From NCBI RefSeq assembly GCF_000149955.1, contig NC_030986.1:4801870-4865869 (forward strand): a stretch of DNA of 64,000 nucleotides, read 5' to 3'. The DNA is from Fusarium oxysporum f. sp. lycopersici 4287 (Eukaryota; Ascomycota; Sordariomycetes; Hypocreales; Nectriaceae). Position numbers and translations under genes: made by a program. Shown piece by piece: positions 46,540 to 59,552 of the stretch (position 1 is the first letter of the stretch; every line of letters begins with the position of its first letter). The notes beneath the pieces were generated by a model, which saw only the letters and a list, made by a program, of their open reading frames with translations, made no database searches and was not told where the DNA came from.

Positions 46540-49264
46540 GAGTCTAGCGTAATGATGGATATCTGATGTCGTCAAAATCGGTGAGGGAGCCGGCTATAGT
46601 TGTGCTTGATTGGTTCCATGTAGTGCTGTCAAAGGCAAAGTGAGGCGGTGCAGCCTCAGATTATCAGATACTATGGACTAGTTTGCCCCGTGATCCCTGA
46701 GCTCGCTCGCTTGTAAAGAATCTCGACGTTTCTAGTTCTATCGTGACTCATTTACTTTTTCCTCGACAACAACAACGCTCAGCTATTACTAATGCCTAGC
46801 CTCTATTGCAAAGGCCAACAAAGAGACTCAGCTTCGCCAATGCTCAAAACAGGCCCAACAAACAGGCTACTGGAGACACGCTACGAATAGACAAGCTTAT
46901 CGATGATATCCCCGTCTTTCTCGGATGTGAGGTGCCGGATTGAGGCTTGGCATGACCACAACAAGAGCTTGGCCTCCCAAAGCGTAAATGATCGACAGGG
47001 ACCACAATCAAGTTTCCTTGAATTGGACTTGGCTGTGGCTTGACTCGATACGTACCGTTGTCCCTTGAATGATAACAATGCTTACTCGACATGAGAAAGG
47101 ACAAGTCCATCCCACCAAGTGACGCAATATGACAACAAAGCACATATCGCACGGGGATACCACTCGGGTGTAACTAGAGTCGGAGCCGAATTGTGAATTG
47201 GTCAATACGCCGTCGGACACGCTTCGTGGGCTCCGCCCCTGGTAACGCAATACAATCCACGTAATCAACCCACCAGAGATTGCTTTTCAGTCTGGTGCTA
47301 ACGCAGTTGCAATGACGCTGAGCGGGAGTTGTTGCTGGCTGCTCAAGCTTGACAACTGGCCAGAAGAGTAAAATGTTCCATTGTAGGTAGCTGAACTCGA
47401 AGCCATTCGCAGCACTTGTTAGTATACCAGATTTGGCCAGTTTTTTATTCACGCCGTGGGCAAGACTCATCTAAATGTTATTTATATACTGGTCTAAGAT
47501 GCCTAAGGTATTACTTATCTTTGGGTCAGATATTCAAAATTAAAGAGCAGAGGTAATATACCTTTAGAGAAAAGTTCTAAACATATTACTCTTAGACATA
47601 ATGTTCAGAGTTGACGGTAAAATCTATATCCAACCAACCTGACGTTAACATATAGATCATATAAACGTTATCATGCTAACACCAAGACAGTGTCTTCCTT
47701 ATAGTCACTAATTTGAGGACTATCATTTGGTTTGTTGAGCACCTCGCCCTTCTTGCCCGAATCCAGCAGTGTTCAACACTCGCCAATATCCGTACTACAA
47801 ACCGGCCAAAGAATTACAAATCTTGGCTCAACCAGCAAACACTACACAACCAGGCCTGACTAGCACAAACTCTCATCACCTAATGGCAGTGTACCAACTT
47901 ATTTCAATTCTATTGTGACCACCACTCCTATTGGCTCAAATGTTTCGGCAGCCTGGGTTCCTCCTTCAAAACCCAAGGGAACTCTACAGGCCTAGAGTAC
48001 TACGTCTCAGTCGTGGGACGATGAATACTTTCACAGATGTGATTACACGAAGATATAGTTCTACCCGTTGCACAAAGGACGTTCGGTTCGCGAAGACATC
48101 CCACTGCGTTTATCATGACTCGTCGCGTGACTCTAGGTTAGCAGTGGTGGACTCGAGTACTCTTTGCGAACTTTATTTAAACGATACTTAGATATGAAGT
48201 AGCCTCACGACGGGATACTATGTTTAGTAACGGTAAATATTCCTATTTCCTGGGCTAGTTTAATGAGCATATATGAGATTTGACTCATATCATCTCTTAT
48301 GAAAGAAATGCAACCCACGAATGGCCCTAAGAAAACCTGACATTACCAACAGCAGTAACCGAGTACGCAAGTGCTAATTGCAACACTCAACATATAGGTA
48401 CTCAAACGAACTCACGCATGGAAAACCGATTCATAGATACCTATGAACGAAAAACCCAGAAATCTCAAGTCTTAAAAGAGTAATTTTCTATATAGATTTC
48501 TCTTCAATATCTCATACAGGTATGACCGCGTAAATATATTGCGGCTCAGGTCAGAGCGCCCTTACTTGATCACCGCCGATCAATCCCTTCCATCCCCCTT
48601 GCTGTAAGCAAATGGAACAGTTAAGTCACAAGCCAAACGATTTCAAGTCACTAGAATGTTTTGGCCCCGCTCGCTAATGCCTTCTTTGAGACAAACCTGG
48701 CTGAGATGCGTTGTATACGAACAGACAAATAAAATAAAACACTTTCCGTCCCTCCCTCTTCTCTTCTCTTCTCTTCTCTTCTCTTCTCTTCTCATCTTCC
48801 TTCTTCTTCGGCGATTCAGAATGTACAGAAACATTGGGTCATCCAGCCCACATCTTTGTTCCCCGTCTACCGCTTATGAAACAACAAACTTTGCTTAACC
48901 GAGTAAATGTATGTAGTAGTAGAGTGTAGAGTAGTATAACCATCCGGGACCACCACCCAGTCTCAATCTCGTATCCCCTTGCGCCATGATGTGATGTGAG
49001 TATGTGTAGGTATGTGCATGCATTATGGAGAGGACCAACCCTAGGCGGTCTCCAAATTGCGTACGGGCATCGTCGAGAGCCCTTGGTGTTCGTCCCTCAT
49101 TACTGGTAGATGAATGTGTGTGGTGTTTAGCGTCCCGGCAAAAAAATAATAGACAATGACAATTATGGCATCCAACTGCGAACATTGGTGCAGAACTTCC
49201 AGACAAGAGATCTTCAAACTCAGACGGTACGCCGTTAACTCCTGGTGCTGAACGCATGCTTTGT
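46540..49264. other. 2.7-kb spacer with AT-rich core and a microsatellite
   Basis: No convincing gene. 47460-47680 and parts of 48200-48540 are markedly AT-rich. A short sequence at 46792-46829 resembles one beside the A tract at 20063. The right end holds a CTCTT microsatellite and the 3' flank of the kinase gene. Confidence 0.5.
48756..48793. repeat. (CTCTT)n microsatellite
   Basis: Seven uninterrupted CTCTT units plus a partial one, followed by looser CT-rich sequence to about 48810. Confidence 0.9.
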
Positions 49265-52200
49265 TCACCGGTCCTCGCCACCCCTTGCCTTTCCGCGTCT
49301 CCTGAAGAAATCCATCACCCGCTTGGCGGCTCCGCTGCTTCCTTCGTGCCCACGGTAATTCTCCCCATCGTACGCATCCGCAAACTTCTTGTGGCTCTTC
49401 TGAAGCACACTTGATCGGTCGTCACGACTGCTTCCGACTGGTCGTCCATCATAACCTTCAGACTCTGAGAAATCCGCTTGGTATGGGCGAGACCTTGAAT
49501 CAGTGGGAGGTCGTCGCACATCCACTGATGAGTCCGAGCCTGTGTTCAGATGACTACCTTGAATGTATGTAGGGATTGCGCTGGGTCTTCGGCCATCCTG
49601 TTGTTGAGCGTTCGCATGGCGTGTGTGGTACACAGGGCTAGACTGTGCTGTATCCCGTTGAGGGTATTGTTCGTAGGGGGCGTCGAAGTAGGGTTCGCTG
49701 TGTCGAGCCTCCTCGTGAGCGCTGTAGCCACGGAGCTGCTCAGCTCGAGGATGTTGGATGGGCAAATCCTGTTGTGAATCCGCCTCAGATCCAGTTACAC
49801 TTCCCTGGTCCTTGCCAAGTCCCATCGCCTTGACCAGTGAGAACCGACGGTCCTTCTTATCACTAGAACCTTGAACACTGCCACTACGCTTCTTTCCAAG
49901 GCCGAGAGAGAATGATCGTCGGGAGGCCTTTGATTCCATGGAGGGCCTGGGACCAGCTTCCTCACCTGGCATCATGGTGGTGGGCATACTGACGGGAGGA
50001 TACTTCCTTGATTTGTCAGGCTGCTGCTGCTGCTCCGGTCGCTTCTTAGATCGTCCCCCAAAGATAGACCCGCTGCGGCCCATGATCTTGTTACCAAGAT
50101 CACCCAGGGTGTTTGACCTTTTGTGACCTCTGCCTGTCGACTTTGTCTCATTCTGGAAAGTTGACATCTTCATCACCTTGGGAGGAACACTACCCACAGT
50201 CTTGGCGATGTTCTCCTCATCCTCAGGGTTCTGAGGTTGTTGAATTCGACCGTGAGCGTTTGTGTCGGCAATAGTGGGAGGTGCAGGCTGGCCATAGTTC
50301 CCATGAGACTGCAAACCCATTGATGCAGAAGATTGCATCGAGCCTTGGGTCCTTGGCCTTGCTGTGTTGGTTGGCCCAGTCATAAAGGCATTGTCGGAAG
50401 TGGCGCGGGTATCGCGAGCTGGCCTGTGGGGGACAGCGCTCTTGTGCGAGCTCTGTGGGCGTCTCGACTGGGTACGAGAAGGGTTGTCCTTTGTCATAGG
50501 AGGTTCACGCGGAAGAGGCTTCTCAGTATTGGCTTCAGGCACATCCACTGGTACCTGCTGTTGCAGGGAATGGGAACTAGGTTTTGAAGGCGCGGCATCT
50601 GCACCGCGCTGAGTTTTCGTCGTAGGGGCCACGTATTCAACCTGGACTGTTCTTCGCTTTGCATCCTTCGGTGTGCTGCGATGAGTAGTCTCAGATTCGG
50701 GATCAACACTGCCATGAGTCTTCGCCAGTCCTCCAACAACAGGAGGATGAGATTGTTTTTGCTTCGAAGCTTCGCGGACAGAAGAGCTTCGGGCAATCGT
50801 CGGGGCCTCGGCGTAATCGTCTGGTGACACGCCCGAATCGGGGACTTCTGACGGTAACGTTGTCGAGCTTGTGATGAATTCAACGAGGTTCGCGTATTCA
50901 CTCAGCCAGCTGTGCCGAGCAACTTCGAATAGATCCGCTCTCTTACGGGGATTAGGCACGAGAATGCGGCGGAGCAGGTCTCGAGCGTGAGGTGTGACGT
51001 ATTCAGGGAAGGTCAGAGGTGTTGTCACGATATACTTGTATAAAAGGTTGATGTTGTCGCCTTCGGGGTTGGCGGGGTCGTCATCGAAGGGGAGGTAACC
51101 GGCGAGCATGGCATACTGTAAACAATGGTCAGTCCAAACTCTCGTTCTGTGTCAATCGCACGACTTACCAGAATGACACCACAACTCCAGACATCCACCT
51201 TACGTCCAGTATAAAGAGAATCGCTAACAACCAGTTCAGGCGCAGCATAACAAGGACTACCACAACTTGTCTGCATGAGGTCACCCTTCCTAGAGCCATT
51301 CATCTTGACCCGGTCTAAGCCCATTCGCTTCACAAATTCCTTATCTGTGAGATTAAGCTCTTCCTCCTTGCTCAATTCCTCATTGGGGTCAAAGGTGTTG
51401 GCGAAGCCGAAGTCGGTAATGATAATGTTGCGGTTTCGATCGAGAAGCAGGTTTTCCAGTTTCAGATCCCGATGTACGATTCCCTTCTTATGGAGATATC
51501 CAACACCAGACACGAGCTGGGCAAACAAGCGACGAGCCGCGTTGTCCTTTAGATAACGGTGGTTAAGGATGTAGTCAAAAAGTTCACCACCCGACGCGTA
51601 CTCGAGGATGATACCAATGTGTCGGTCTGTCTCGACCTTGTCGATTAGACGCACAATATTAGGATGTTGGACTCCGCGAAGGATGGCAACTTCGCGGTAA
51701 ATCTTGGCAAAACGAGAGGGGTTGCTACCCACACTGTCTCTCTTGATGAGCTTGATAGCAACCTGTGATATTGTGAGTCAAGTGTCTCCAACAAGATCAA
51801 ATGCTAGCTTACCTGGACGCTACTGTCCTGCTTCCAACCCAGTTTCACTTTGCCAAATTCACCTTCGCCGATAGTATTGCCCAGAATAAAATCGCCGAAC
51901 TTGGTATTGCCCTTGTGGCTTCGGCTATGATCGTGTCGGCTTCGCTGTCCTCGTCGTTCCTCATGGTGATCACCCGTCGCGACAACAGGAGGCGGCGCTG
52001 CGGCATCTTCGACGCTGTGCTGGGCTGCAGCATGATTGCGATCCCGGTCGATGGTATCTTGAGCAGCTGCAATTGCTTTCGTCAAGCTGTCAGTGGCATC
52101 GTGGACGGGTTTCGAGGGCGTGCTATGTGCGGATCGGACTGGCATGGAAGTGGTTGCGGATCGGACTGGCATGGAAGTGGTTGCGGCCCTGCCGTCTCGG

Positions 52201-52703
52201 CTACTGGCTCGGGCAGCAGCGTCAGCCTTGCTGCTTCGGTGACCGTTCTCGGCAGCCGCTGAATCACCACGCGAACCAGTTCGAGTGGATTCGTTTCGAC
52301 GGGGAGAATTGGTAGACTTTTCGTTAGAATACTGAGACCTCCGCGAGCTACCACTTTGGTGGTTGGACGAGGTCCTTGGGGGAGCGACGGGAGGCATGTT
52401 GCCTTGCCAGTCGGAGGCAGAGGCTGAAGGTTCTTGGTCGTTAGGCGCTGAGGCGGTGACGGGTGAACCGAAGCCGGGAGCTAGATGATAAGAAGGTGAG
52501 GGAGCGCTGTCGTTCGTTTTTCGTGAAGGAGGTCGCCGCGAAGATGAAGAAGCGGTCGAGGTCTGCTGGGCATTGTACGCCTGGCCGTTACCGTTAGGGG
52601 ATGAGTGAGAGGGCCTGTACTGGCGGGACGACGGTGTGCTCAAGGGGGACGAGGCCAGAGCGGTGTGTTGATGGGGGGCCGTCTGTAAGGCAGCCGACGA
52701 CAT
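49265..52703 (-). CDS. KIN4: Ser/Thr protein kinase of the Kin4/Frk1 type (3 exons)
   Basis: Exons 51813-52703, 51169-51762 and 49265-51115, with introns of 50 and 53 nt (all phase 0), give 1111 residues. The first ~265 residues are a disordered Ser/Arg/Pro region. The kinase domain has the Gly loop [16 protein letters not shown] lysine, catalytic [10 protein letters not shown] and TDFGFAN, then a charged insert ([17 protein letters not shown]) before [13 protein letters not shown], an insert and [11 protein letters not shown] signature typical of Kin4/Frk1. Yeast Kin4 enforces the spindle-position checkpoint. Here that role is inferred. A ~600-residue disordered tail follows, with basic Ser-rich blocks that may hold regulatory phosphorylation sites. 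Two 27-bp units in exon 1 are an exact tandem duplication (see repeats). Confidence 0.92.
52128..52181 (-). repeat. Exact tandem duplication of 27 bp inside the kinase gene
   Basis: Two adjacent identical 27-bp units (52128-52154 and 52155-52181) encode ATTSMPVRS twice in the disordered N-terminal region. The exact identity at the DNA level points to a recent in-frame duplication. Confidence 0.9.
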
Positions 52704-55700
52704 CTTCCACGCCCAGACGCGTAAAATAAATTTGACGGATCAAACCGTTTGGCAGAGCGTTTTTAAAACACACAATACAACGGTGTGCGCGAGAGTTGAG
52801 GTTTTCTGACAGTGGCGCTCAGGAAAAAAAAAGCCAGGCGGCGGACGCGAATATGCAGGTCGAAATACCTGGCAGTTTCAGACAGCCCAGTCTAGGGAAG
52901 CGCTGAGCCGGGGATAATATGCACGCGGCGCCAGAGAAGTAGTTGTAAGCGACGAAGACGGGGGAAGCGGTTTGCAAGTCAATGAACGAGTACTGAAAAT
53001 GATTTTGAGCAAGAGTTGAGAAGAGTAGAGCAGAGTTCGTGCGTGTCTCGACTATCTCATGGTGCGCGCGCGACGAATTGCGAATTACTCGATATCGGTC
53101 GTATCCGCTTTCTTGCTTCTGCTGCTGCGTCTGCTTGCTTCTTGCTCGCTTGTTTTGGCTTCTGATTATATTTTCGGGGCGAACGGGACTGATCCAATAC
53201 AAAGCTGAGTTCTGCGGTCTGAGGTGCAGCTAAACGGCCGCGACGGGCGGATCAGGATTGGAGGACGGCCGACGCTGGATGCGTTGGCAGCCGAACAGGG
53301 CTGGGCTGCGAATGGCACTGAACTGTATGTAGGTATGGATTGTTTTTTTGTTGTTGTGTTGATGCCCTGTGTTTCGCTGCGCCTTGGGTCTTGGGCCTTG
53401 GATCCTGCAGGTGCTAATTAACTCCCTTTTTTTTCTCTTCTTTTTGATAGAACTGGATCCAATTGGGCTTGACGAGACGGGACTTGACTGGACTGGAGGT
53501 TGGGGCGCGCGATGGAGCGCAAAAGAGAGTTGAGATCGTCGGTTCAACCTAACGCGCAATGCAATGCAAGGCGATGCTATGCTATGCGATAGTAGCGACG
53601 CACAACGTCAAAAAAGACGTGAAATATCAAGTCGCCAGAAACAGGCGAGTGAAGAAGAAGGGAAAGAGTCGATCGGGAACGAGGTTCAATTAAACGGATG
53701 TGGTAACAGAACAACTGCCAACCACCAAACCAAACCGAACAAGCCAGGTCCCTAACGTTAGGTAAGTTTAGCAAAATGGTGTGAGGACCGTGTCTTGAGT
53801 CGGGGCCTCTCACGCTATCAGAGTCAGACAGAGGAGTCGAGAGGTTGGAACTTGGAGGTGGAGGGAGTCTGAAGGGGAACTTTGCAGCCACATGCCCTTG
53901 TAAGCCAGTAAATTTAGTGGACGGGAGGGAAGCAGAAACAAGCGTCAATCCGATCTAAAGAGGTTCGAGGTACTTAATTTCATGCGGGATAAACAGACGA
54001 TTCTCATGTATAACACCCTGGTCCGAGGGAAGGGAAGCCATTCATCAATTTCCCAGATGGGACTCTCAAGACTCAAAGACTCGGGCGCCAGGACGAGATG
54101 AGACGTTCTAAGAGACTACGAGACCAGGGTAGGTTGGGCTGCAGGTGTGGGACCCTCGAATCATGGATCTTCCAATGGAGAGGGAAAAACAGTCAGTCAA
54201 TTCATCAACTCCAGTAAAAAGTAAACACTAACAATAACAACATTAACTCGGCCCATTGATTAGACTAGGGCGCCTCTCAACTGAAAAGCGTTAGAGCATT
54301 GAATTTTGTGAGACTTTTCAGTCGAAATCTGTCAAGTCTCAAGATGCCCGCCCATCCATGCATGCCCTGACCTTGTATATGATCCAATGCAAGGAGTCGA
54401 GGGGAAAAAAGAACCTTGGCTGGAAGGGGGACTTTGCATGGGTTTGAGCGCGTCAAGATCCATTATGAGGGTACGTAGTGCCTGAATCGAGCGCAATACA
54501 GAGTACCACTGCAGTACCCCTGAATATAGCGCTGTCGTTCCTGCAGGTACGGTACGGGATACAGTTTTGTGTTCCATCTTCAACTCCAGCTGCATCTCCA
54601 TTTCGTGTCTCATCCGACGGATGCTCTTGATCTCATTACAGCTAGTTAGTTCCCGACATTGGCGCTATCAGCTGGCCAAGAGAATAATATCCCGCAACTG
54701 AGAACTCACAGAGTCACAATGGCTGTCAACTTTAAAATGGCAAGTATTTTAAACCTTCGGTTCAATAGCTCATTTAGATGGAGATATTGAATGACGATGA
54801 CGAGGCATTACCTTACACCAACAAAACAAAACAAAACAAGCCTCTTGTTCCTCTACCAACTCTCCCTTCTCTCATCTTCATGTCTCTTGTTTTCTCGAGA
54901 TTGGATATCATGCTTCAACCGAAAGCCATCGGCCAGTGCTCGCACCATCAAGTCTCTTGACCTTTCTCGTGCCCTTGACCCTTGGCCCTTGTTTCGAGGC
55001 GTCTGAAGCTAGTCCAACTTAAGTTCTGCCCAGCCGAGACCTTCTCTCAGGTCCCTGTTCGTCTGACGTCGCGTACCTGGAATTGAATTTGGTGCCTGAA
55101 GCCAATAATCTCAACGTCGGTCATTACGGACATCTACTCAATATCGTGTATCGCATGCTGACAGGAACATCAGCTCAATCAGGGCGGTCTTTACATCCAA
55201 GGCAAGGACAAAATGCCCGGTATGTGATGCGAGGCATTGACCAGTAATCTTACAAGTGGGCTTTGCGAGGGGGTTGTTCTCTGAAGGTGGGTGGTCTCAG
55301 CTTTGGCTTTTCTTCTTCTTGATGACATTTACGGCAACCCGCGTCACGATATTGTGAGCAAGTTGTCGGTCAGGCCGTCGATGTTAGTGTATATGGATGG
55401 ATGACAGTCCAAGATTCCAAGCCAACTAACTGCATTACATGGGTGCATACGACGGATAACGAGGAGCCGTTTCCATGCACTATGTACGTATCATAATTAT
55501 AATTTTGGGCGCATCAACTCAATCCTCCCTCTAGTTCCCTGCATGCATCAAGGGCAAGGTACCATACTTGATGATCAGCTTGCTCAACACCGTCTTCTCC
55601 AGCTCCAACAACTCATCCCACGGTCCATCTCGCCTGGGCCCGTCCATGGTCTTTGTTCCTCGTATTCAGCCCGCACCACGTAGAACAAAGGAAGCTCGAG

Positions 55701-57982
55701 GTCAAGTTTCCACTTGTTTCGAGAAGTTAAGATGCAAGTAGCGAAACCGTGCTATGGTTCGTGCATATACATGAAGACGATTTCAGGGTTGAGCTTTTGC
55801 TCCGCTCGTCGAACTCAGCTAGGTGTAAATGGCTGCATTCTCAAGCCTGCAATGATACTATGTAAGACCGGGAAGCATATCACACAATAGCAAATCAATT
55901 TTCCCCATAATTTGACTGTGCAATTCTCTCACTCTACAGAATATATGTAACCTTGATTCAGCTGTCGAGATGTGATGTCCCAAGTTCAAGGTTCAACTTT
56001 TAACTTCGACATGTTCTTCCCTACCTCGGCATACACATCACAATCACTAGGCTCGTCACGAGCGCACTTTACTTCTTGGAGTTATTACTACTACGCCATA
56101 AGATTTGTCGGAAGCAGTGGTTTCTTTTTATGGAGCGGAACTTTTTTAAGTTACCCAACACACACAAGACATGCCAACGAGGAGATTATTTTACAGCGAT
56201 GGCAAGGTCACCTCACCTTCAAGTGAATAATTGGTTATGAGTTTGAACTACGTACTAATAAAGAAAAACATAGAGGGCTCTAAACCTTGGCACAAGTTAA
56301 TAGCACTATTTGATATAGGCAGTCTTAGGACTTATTACTCCTTAACGTGAGATGATGTGTTGCAAATTTAGGATATATAGGTCATCATCTTGTTCGCAGC
56401 ATCTTCCCTGGGGGTTAGCCCATGGATTCTTCCTTGACCTTGCTTGAACCGAATGTCATGCATAGATTCTCATGACTCTGGGGGTTGGGCGCACTTGATC
56501 AGCGTCGAATCTCGCTTGTCATTCATTTCCCCAGATCAAACAACCGAATTCTTTTGATGACTTCAACGACAGCAAGATCTCAGTTGCGGCTTACAAGCAA
56601 TGGTTCCATTATATTACATGTGCTTCTCAGGCTATGTTGGTATTAACCATTTATCCCGAGACAGTCCTTTTTTCCCACGGACTTCTGAAACACCCTAATA
56701 TCATCTCTTATTTTCCCGCGACTTAGACGCCACGGTATATATTTTTTTTATCTAATATTGACGTGCTGGACCAAGGCAGATGAGGAAATAGCACACATTT
56801 AGGAAGTCATCTGAACGTGCACGACTGTTTTTCGACGGGAACTTGCACCATAAGGCTGCGCTTGTGGTGTTGAGGTCCAAGAGCAGCAGTAATACCGGAG
56901 ATGAGCTACGCGTAAAGCAGACAGGGATCCATCTGACGTGAATTTGAGCTTGACAAGGTTGCTCTTGACTTCTTTTCTTCGTTTCAGACGTCATTTTCCG
57001 GCGTCGCCGTCTCCAGAAACAGATTCTTTCTTTTGGGAGAATCGATGTGGAAACTGGAGATCAATTTTCACGTGGAAGTGTTTGGTTCATGAACGTCAAA
57101 CTTGGTACGGGTCTCATAGACATGGCTTCCACCATCATGATGGGCTATCAACCTTTGCTTTTCAATAGATCCCTTCTCGGCTGAGCCACTATGTCATGTA
57201 TAAATGGTACGTTATATACATTTCAGCTGAAATTGGAATCACCCCTCACTTCCTGTCGCGACGCGTCCATCCTGGTCATACTGGGCCGCCAAGTGACATG
57301 CCGGGCGAGTCATCCTAGTCGTCGATAAGGCCTTGATACCTAGCCCAGATCCTCAATATGTTTGCGTCTTGAACCGCAATCGCAATTGCATAAATGAAGA
57401 TCGCGTTACATCCACTCGACAGTTCATCTTTAACGCATGACTTGATCCTAGTCATGGCCTTGATTCCCCTCTCGATCTACACTCTCAATGCCACTCTTGA
57501 TCTTTGATGCGATAGTTGTGATAAATTCATGCTCCCATAGCGGTCATGACTAGGTTTGCTCATGCGATATACTCTGCATATAGGACTACTTAGCAATCTC
57601 CGCAGGAACTGAATCTATCACGTCACTAGCTATGGTGATGTTCGCATATGTTCGAAGCTGGCTTGGAATCATCATAAAGTGAGAGGCCTTCCCTTCACGA
57701 TAGAACAGCCCTTGGTTCTGTCTTGAGGTATCCTGGAAAGAGATGTGTCCTTTGAGATCTGTTTAAGAAGCATGAACTTACCCCTTGGCGTCTAGCAGAG
57801 ACCGTCGAGTGTGGTCAAGTTGTATTCTAGCATTTGCATCAACATGTCCTAATAGAGTTAACATGAGTGCAACTCATTATCTGCGTATTTTGACCACGTT
57901 CTATTAAATAACCTATATAATGACCACAAGGCCGACGAAATGCTGCGCTAGATATGTGAGATCAAAATGCCAGATGCCATGC
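52704..57982. other. 5.3-kb spacer between the kinase gene and GWT1
   Basis: The left part is the kinase promoter and probably a long leader. I see several short frames only. A 140-bp stretch at 55531-55683 is open in three frames and may hide a small gene (see findings). No repeat, tRNA or transposon domain is recognised. 56,250-57,900 is moderately AT-rich with nothing identifiable. Confidence 0.45.
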
Positions 57983-59552
57983 TTAAAGCTTAATGCTGAT
58001 ATTATAAGCATCTAATGCCACCGCGACCCCTGTGATCGTTGCGGTATATGCAACCAATATTCCCATTGTCAGTACGGGAGTAGCATCCAGTGTGTTGACT
58101 GTCATATTGACCAAGCCAGTCAACAAGTTTGCCAACAAGAAGATGGCCAATCCGTTACGATTGTATGCTCGGATTACACGGCTGGTGGCTTGTATATAAG
58201 CCTCCTTCTCCGTCTTTGCGTCTTGTGCATTATAGAAGGTAGGGAAGAATATCGTATCGATGACCGCAAAACCCAACAATTGCAAGGTGTTGAAGGCAAC
58301 AACCCATAAAACATAGGGTAGGTTTGCCATGCGACGGGATACTGCCAAGCCGAAACCGTAGTGATAATTCGTGGAGAGCAAGTAGAGTCCAGTCCAGACA
58401 CCACCCCAAACAGCCATGGTCATCAGAAGGGTGTTCCTCTGGGCTCCAGGGCTGGCGGTACTCTTAGGGGGGATGTTACGGGGAATGACAAACATGCCAG
58501 TATCTTGCCCAGCAAGGAAAATTGCCAGGTATCCAATGAAGCTGAAAATACCTTCCCGGTTCATGCTGATTAAGTCGGTCCTGGGCGCCGTCAGGACATA
58601 CGCCTTGAGACTAGTGGTTTCAAGCAGAATTTGATATGTGACGCCCACCAACAACGACAGGGCTGCAAATGAAGGAATCCATTTCAGAGCTGACTGGAAG
58701 ATGGCAACAAATGGGGGCAGAAAACCAAGGGTGAAGAAGAAGTTCCAGTGAACGCCATATTCTGTCACATGTTCGGCGTAGTCCAAACCCTTAACACTCA
58801 GGAAACGTATTAACCCTAGCACTAGTAGTGGGATAGAATGGCGCAGCGAATGCACGATCCGGTGGGAAAGGGGTGTTGCCCGGCCTGTTGTGCGACCTAT
58901 CGCTTTCTCGCGCAGTACAGGACGAGCCGCAACAAGGCCGGCTGAGAAGACAAAGGATCCAACACCTAAGTCCATCAGAGAAGTACCCCATGTCTCAACC
59001 TTGGCAAACCGTCTAGGAAACAAGCGGAAGTCGACAGCAAGAATGGCCACACAGGTGACAATCATCATGCAACCGCGAAAGTTTGTGAGGAAAGGCTTCG
59101 TTGATAAGATATCAAGCTGCCCGGAGTTTTCCTTGGACCGCGCATTTGGAGGGACCTTGAGCTTCTTCTTTCGACTTGTAGAGTTAGGTGGGAGGACGAA
59201 GATGAGAATCGCAGGCGCAATAAGAAGAAGGTTCAGAAGAAGCGGTGATTTTGAATAGAGAGTTATTGACAGGAGAATGGCTCCAACGTTGAGGAGGAAA
59301 TCAACAGCGAATGCGAGTACGGTATATGGTTCGAAGAAGGACTGGCGGGCTTGGAGGACGGACCACAGAATAATCGCTACCTGTAACAATTCAAAATTAG
59401 CAACTATTCACGCACAGCATGGTATGAGCGGGTGGAATAGGGGTACCAACAGCCGCAACGGATGTAACATAATTGATTTCTGCGACAGAGCCGCCAGAGA
59501 GATTGGACACAAAGTCCTCCTTTCGTTGCTTGTAGCTCCCGGATTCAGACAT
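57983..59552 (-). CDS. GWT1: Inositol acyltransferase of GPI synthesis, Gwt1/PIG-W (2 exons)
   Basis: Multi-spanning ER enzyme that acylates the inositol of GlcN-PI in GPI-anchor synthesis. Gwt1 is the target of the manogepix class of antifungals. Exons 59447-59552 and 57983-59376 (70-nt intron) give 499 residues. Exon 1 encodes [20 protein letters not shown] and the conserved [12 protein letters not shown]. The intron must use the acceptor GTAG at 59377-59380 so that the frame reads [20 protein letters not shown], as in the family. About thirteen hydrophobic segments follow. Conserved-looking lines include [18 protein letters not shown] and [20 protein letters not shown]. An in-frame ATG further upstream would add a segment unlike the family, so I take the start at 59552. 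Length equals the usual ~500. Confidence 0.94.
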
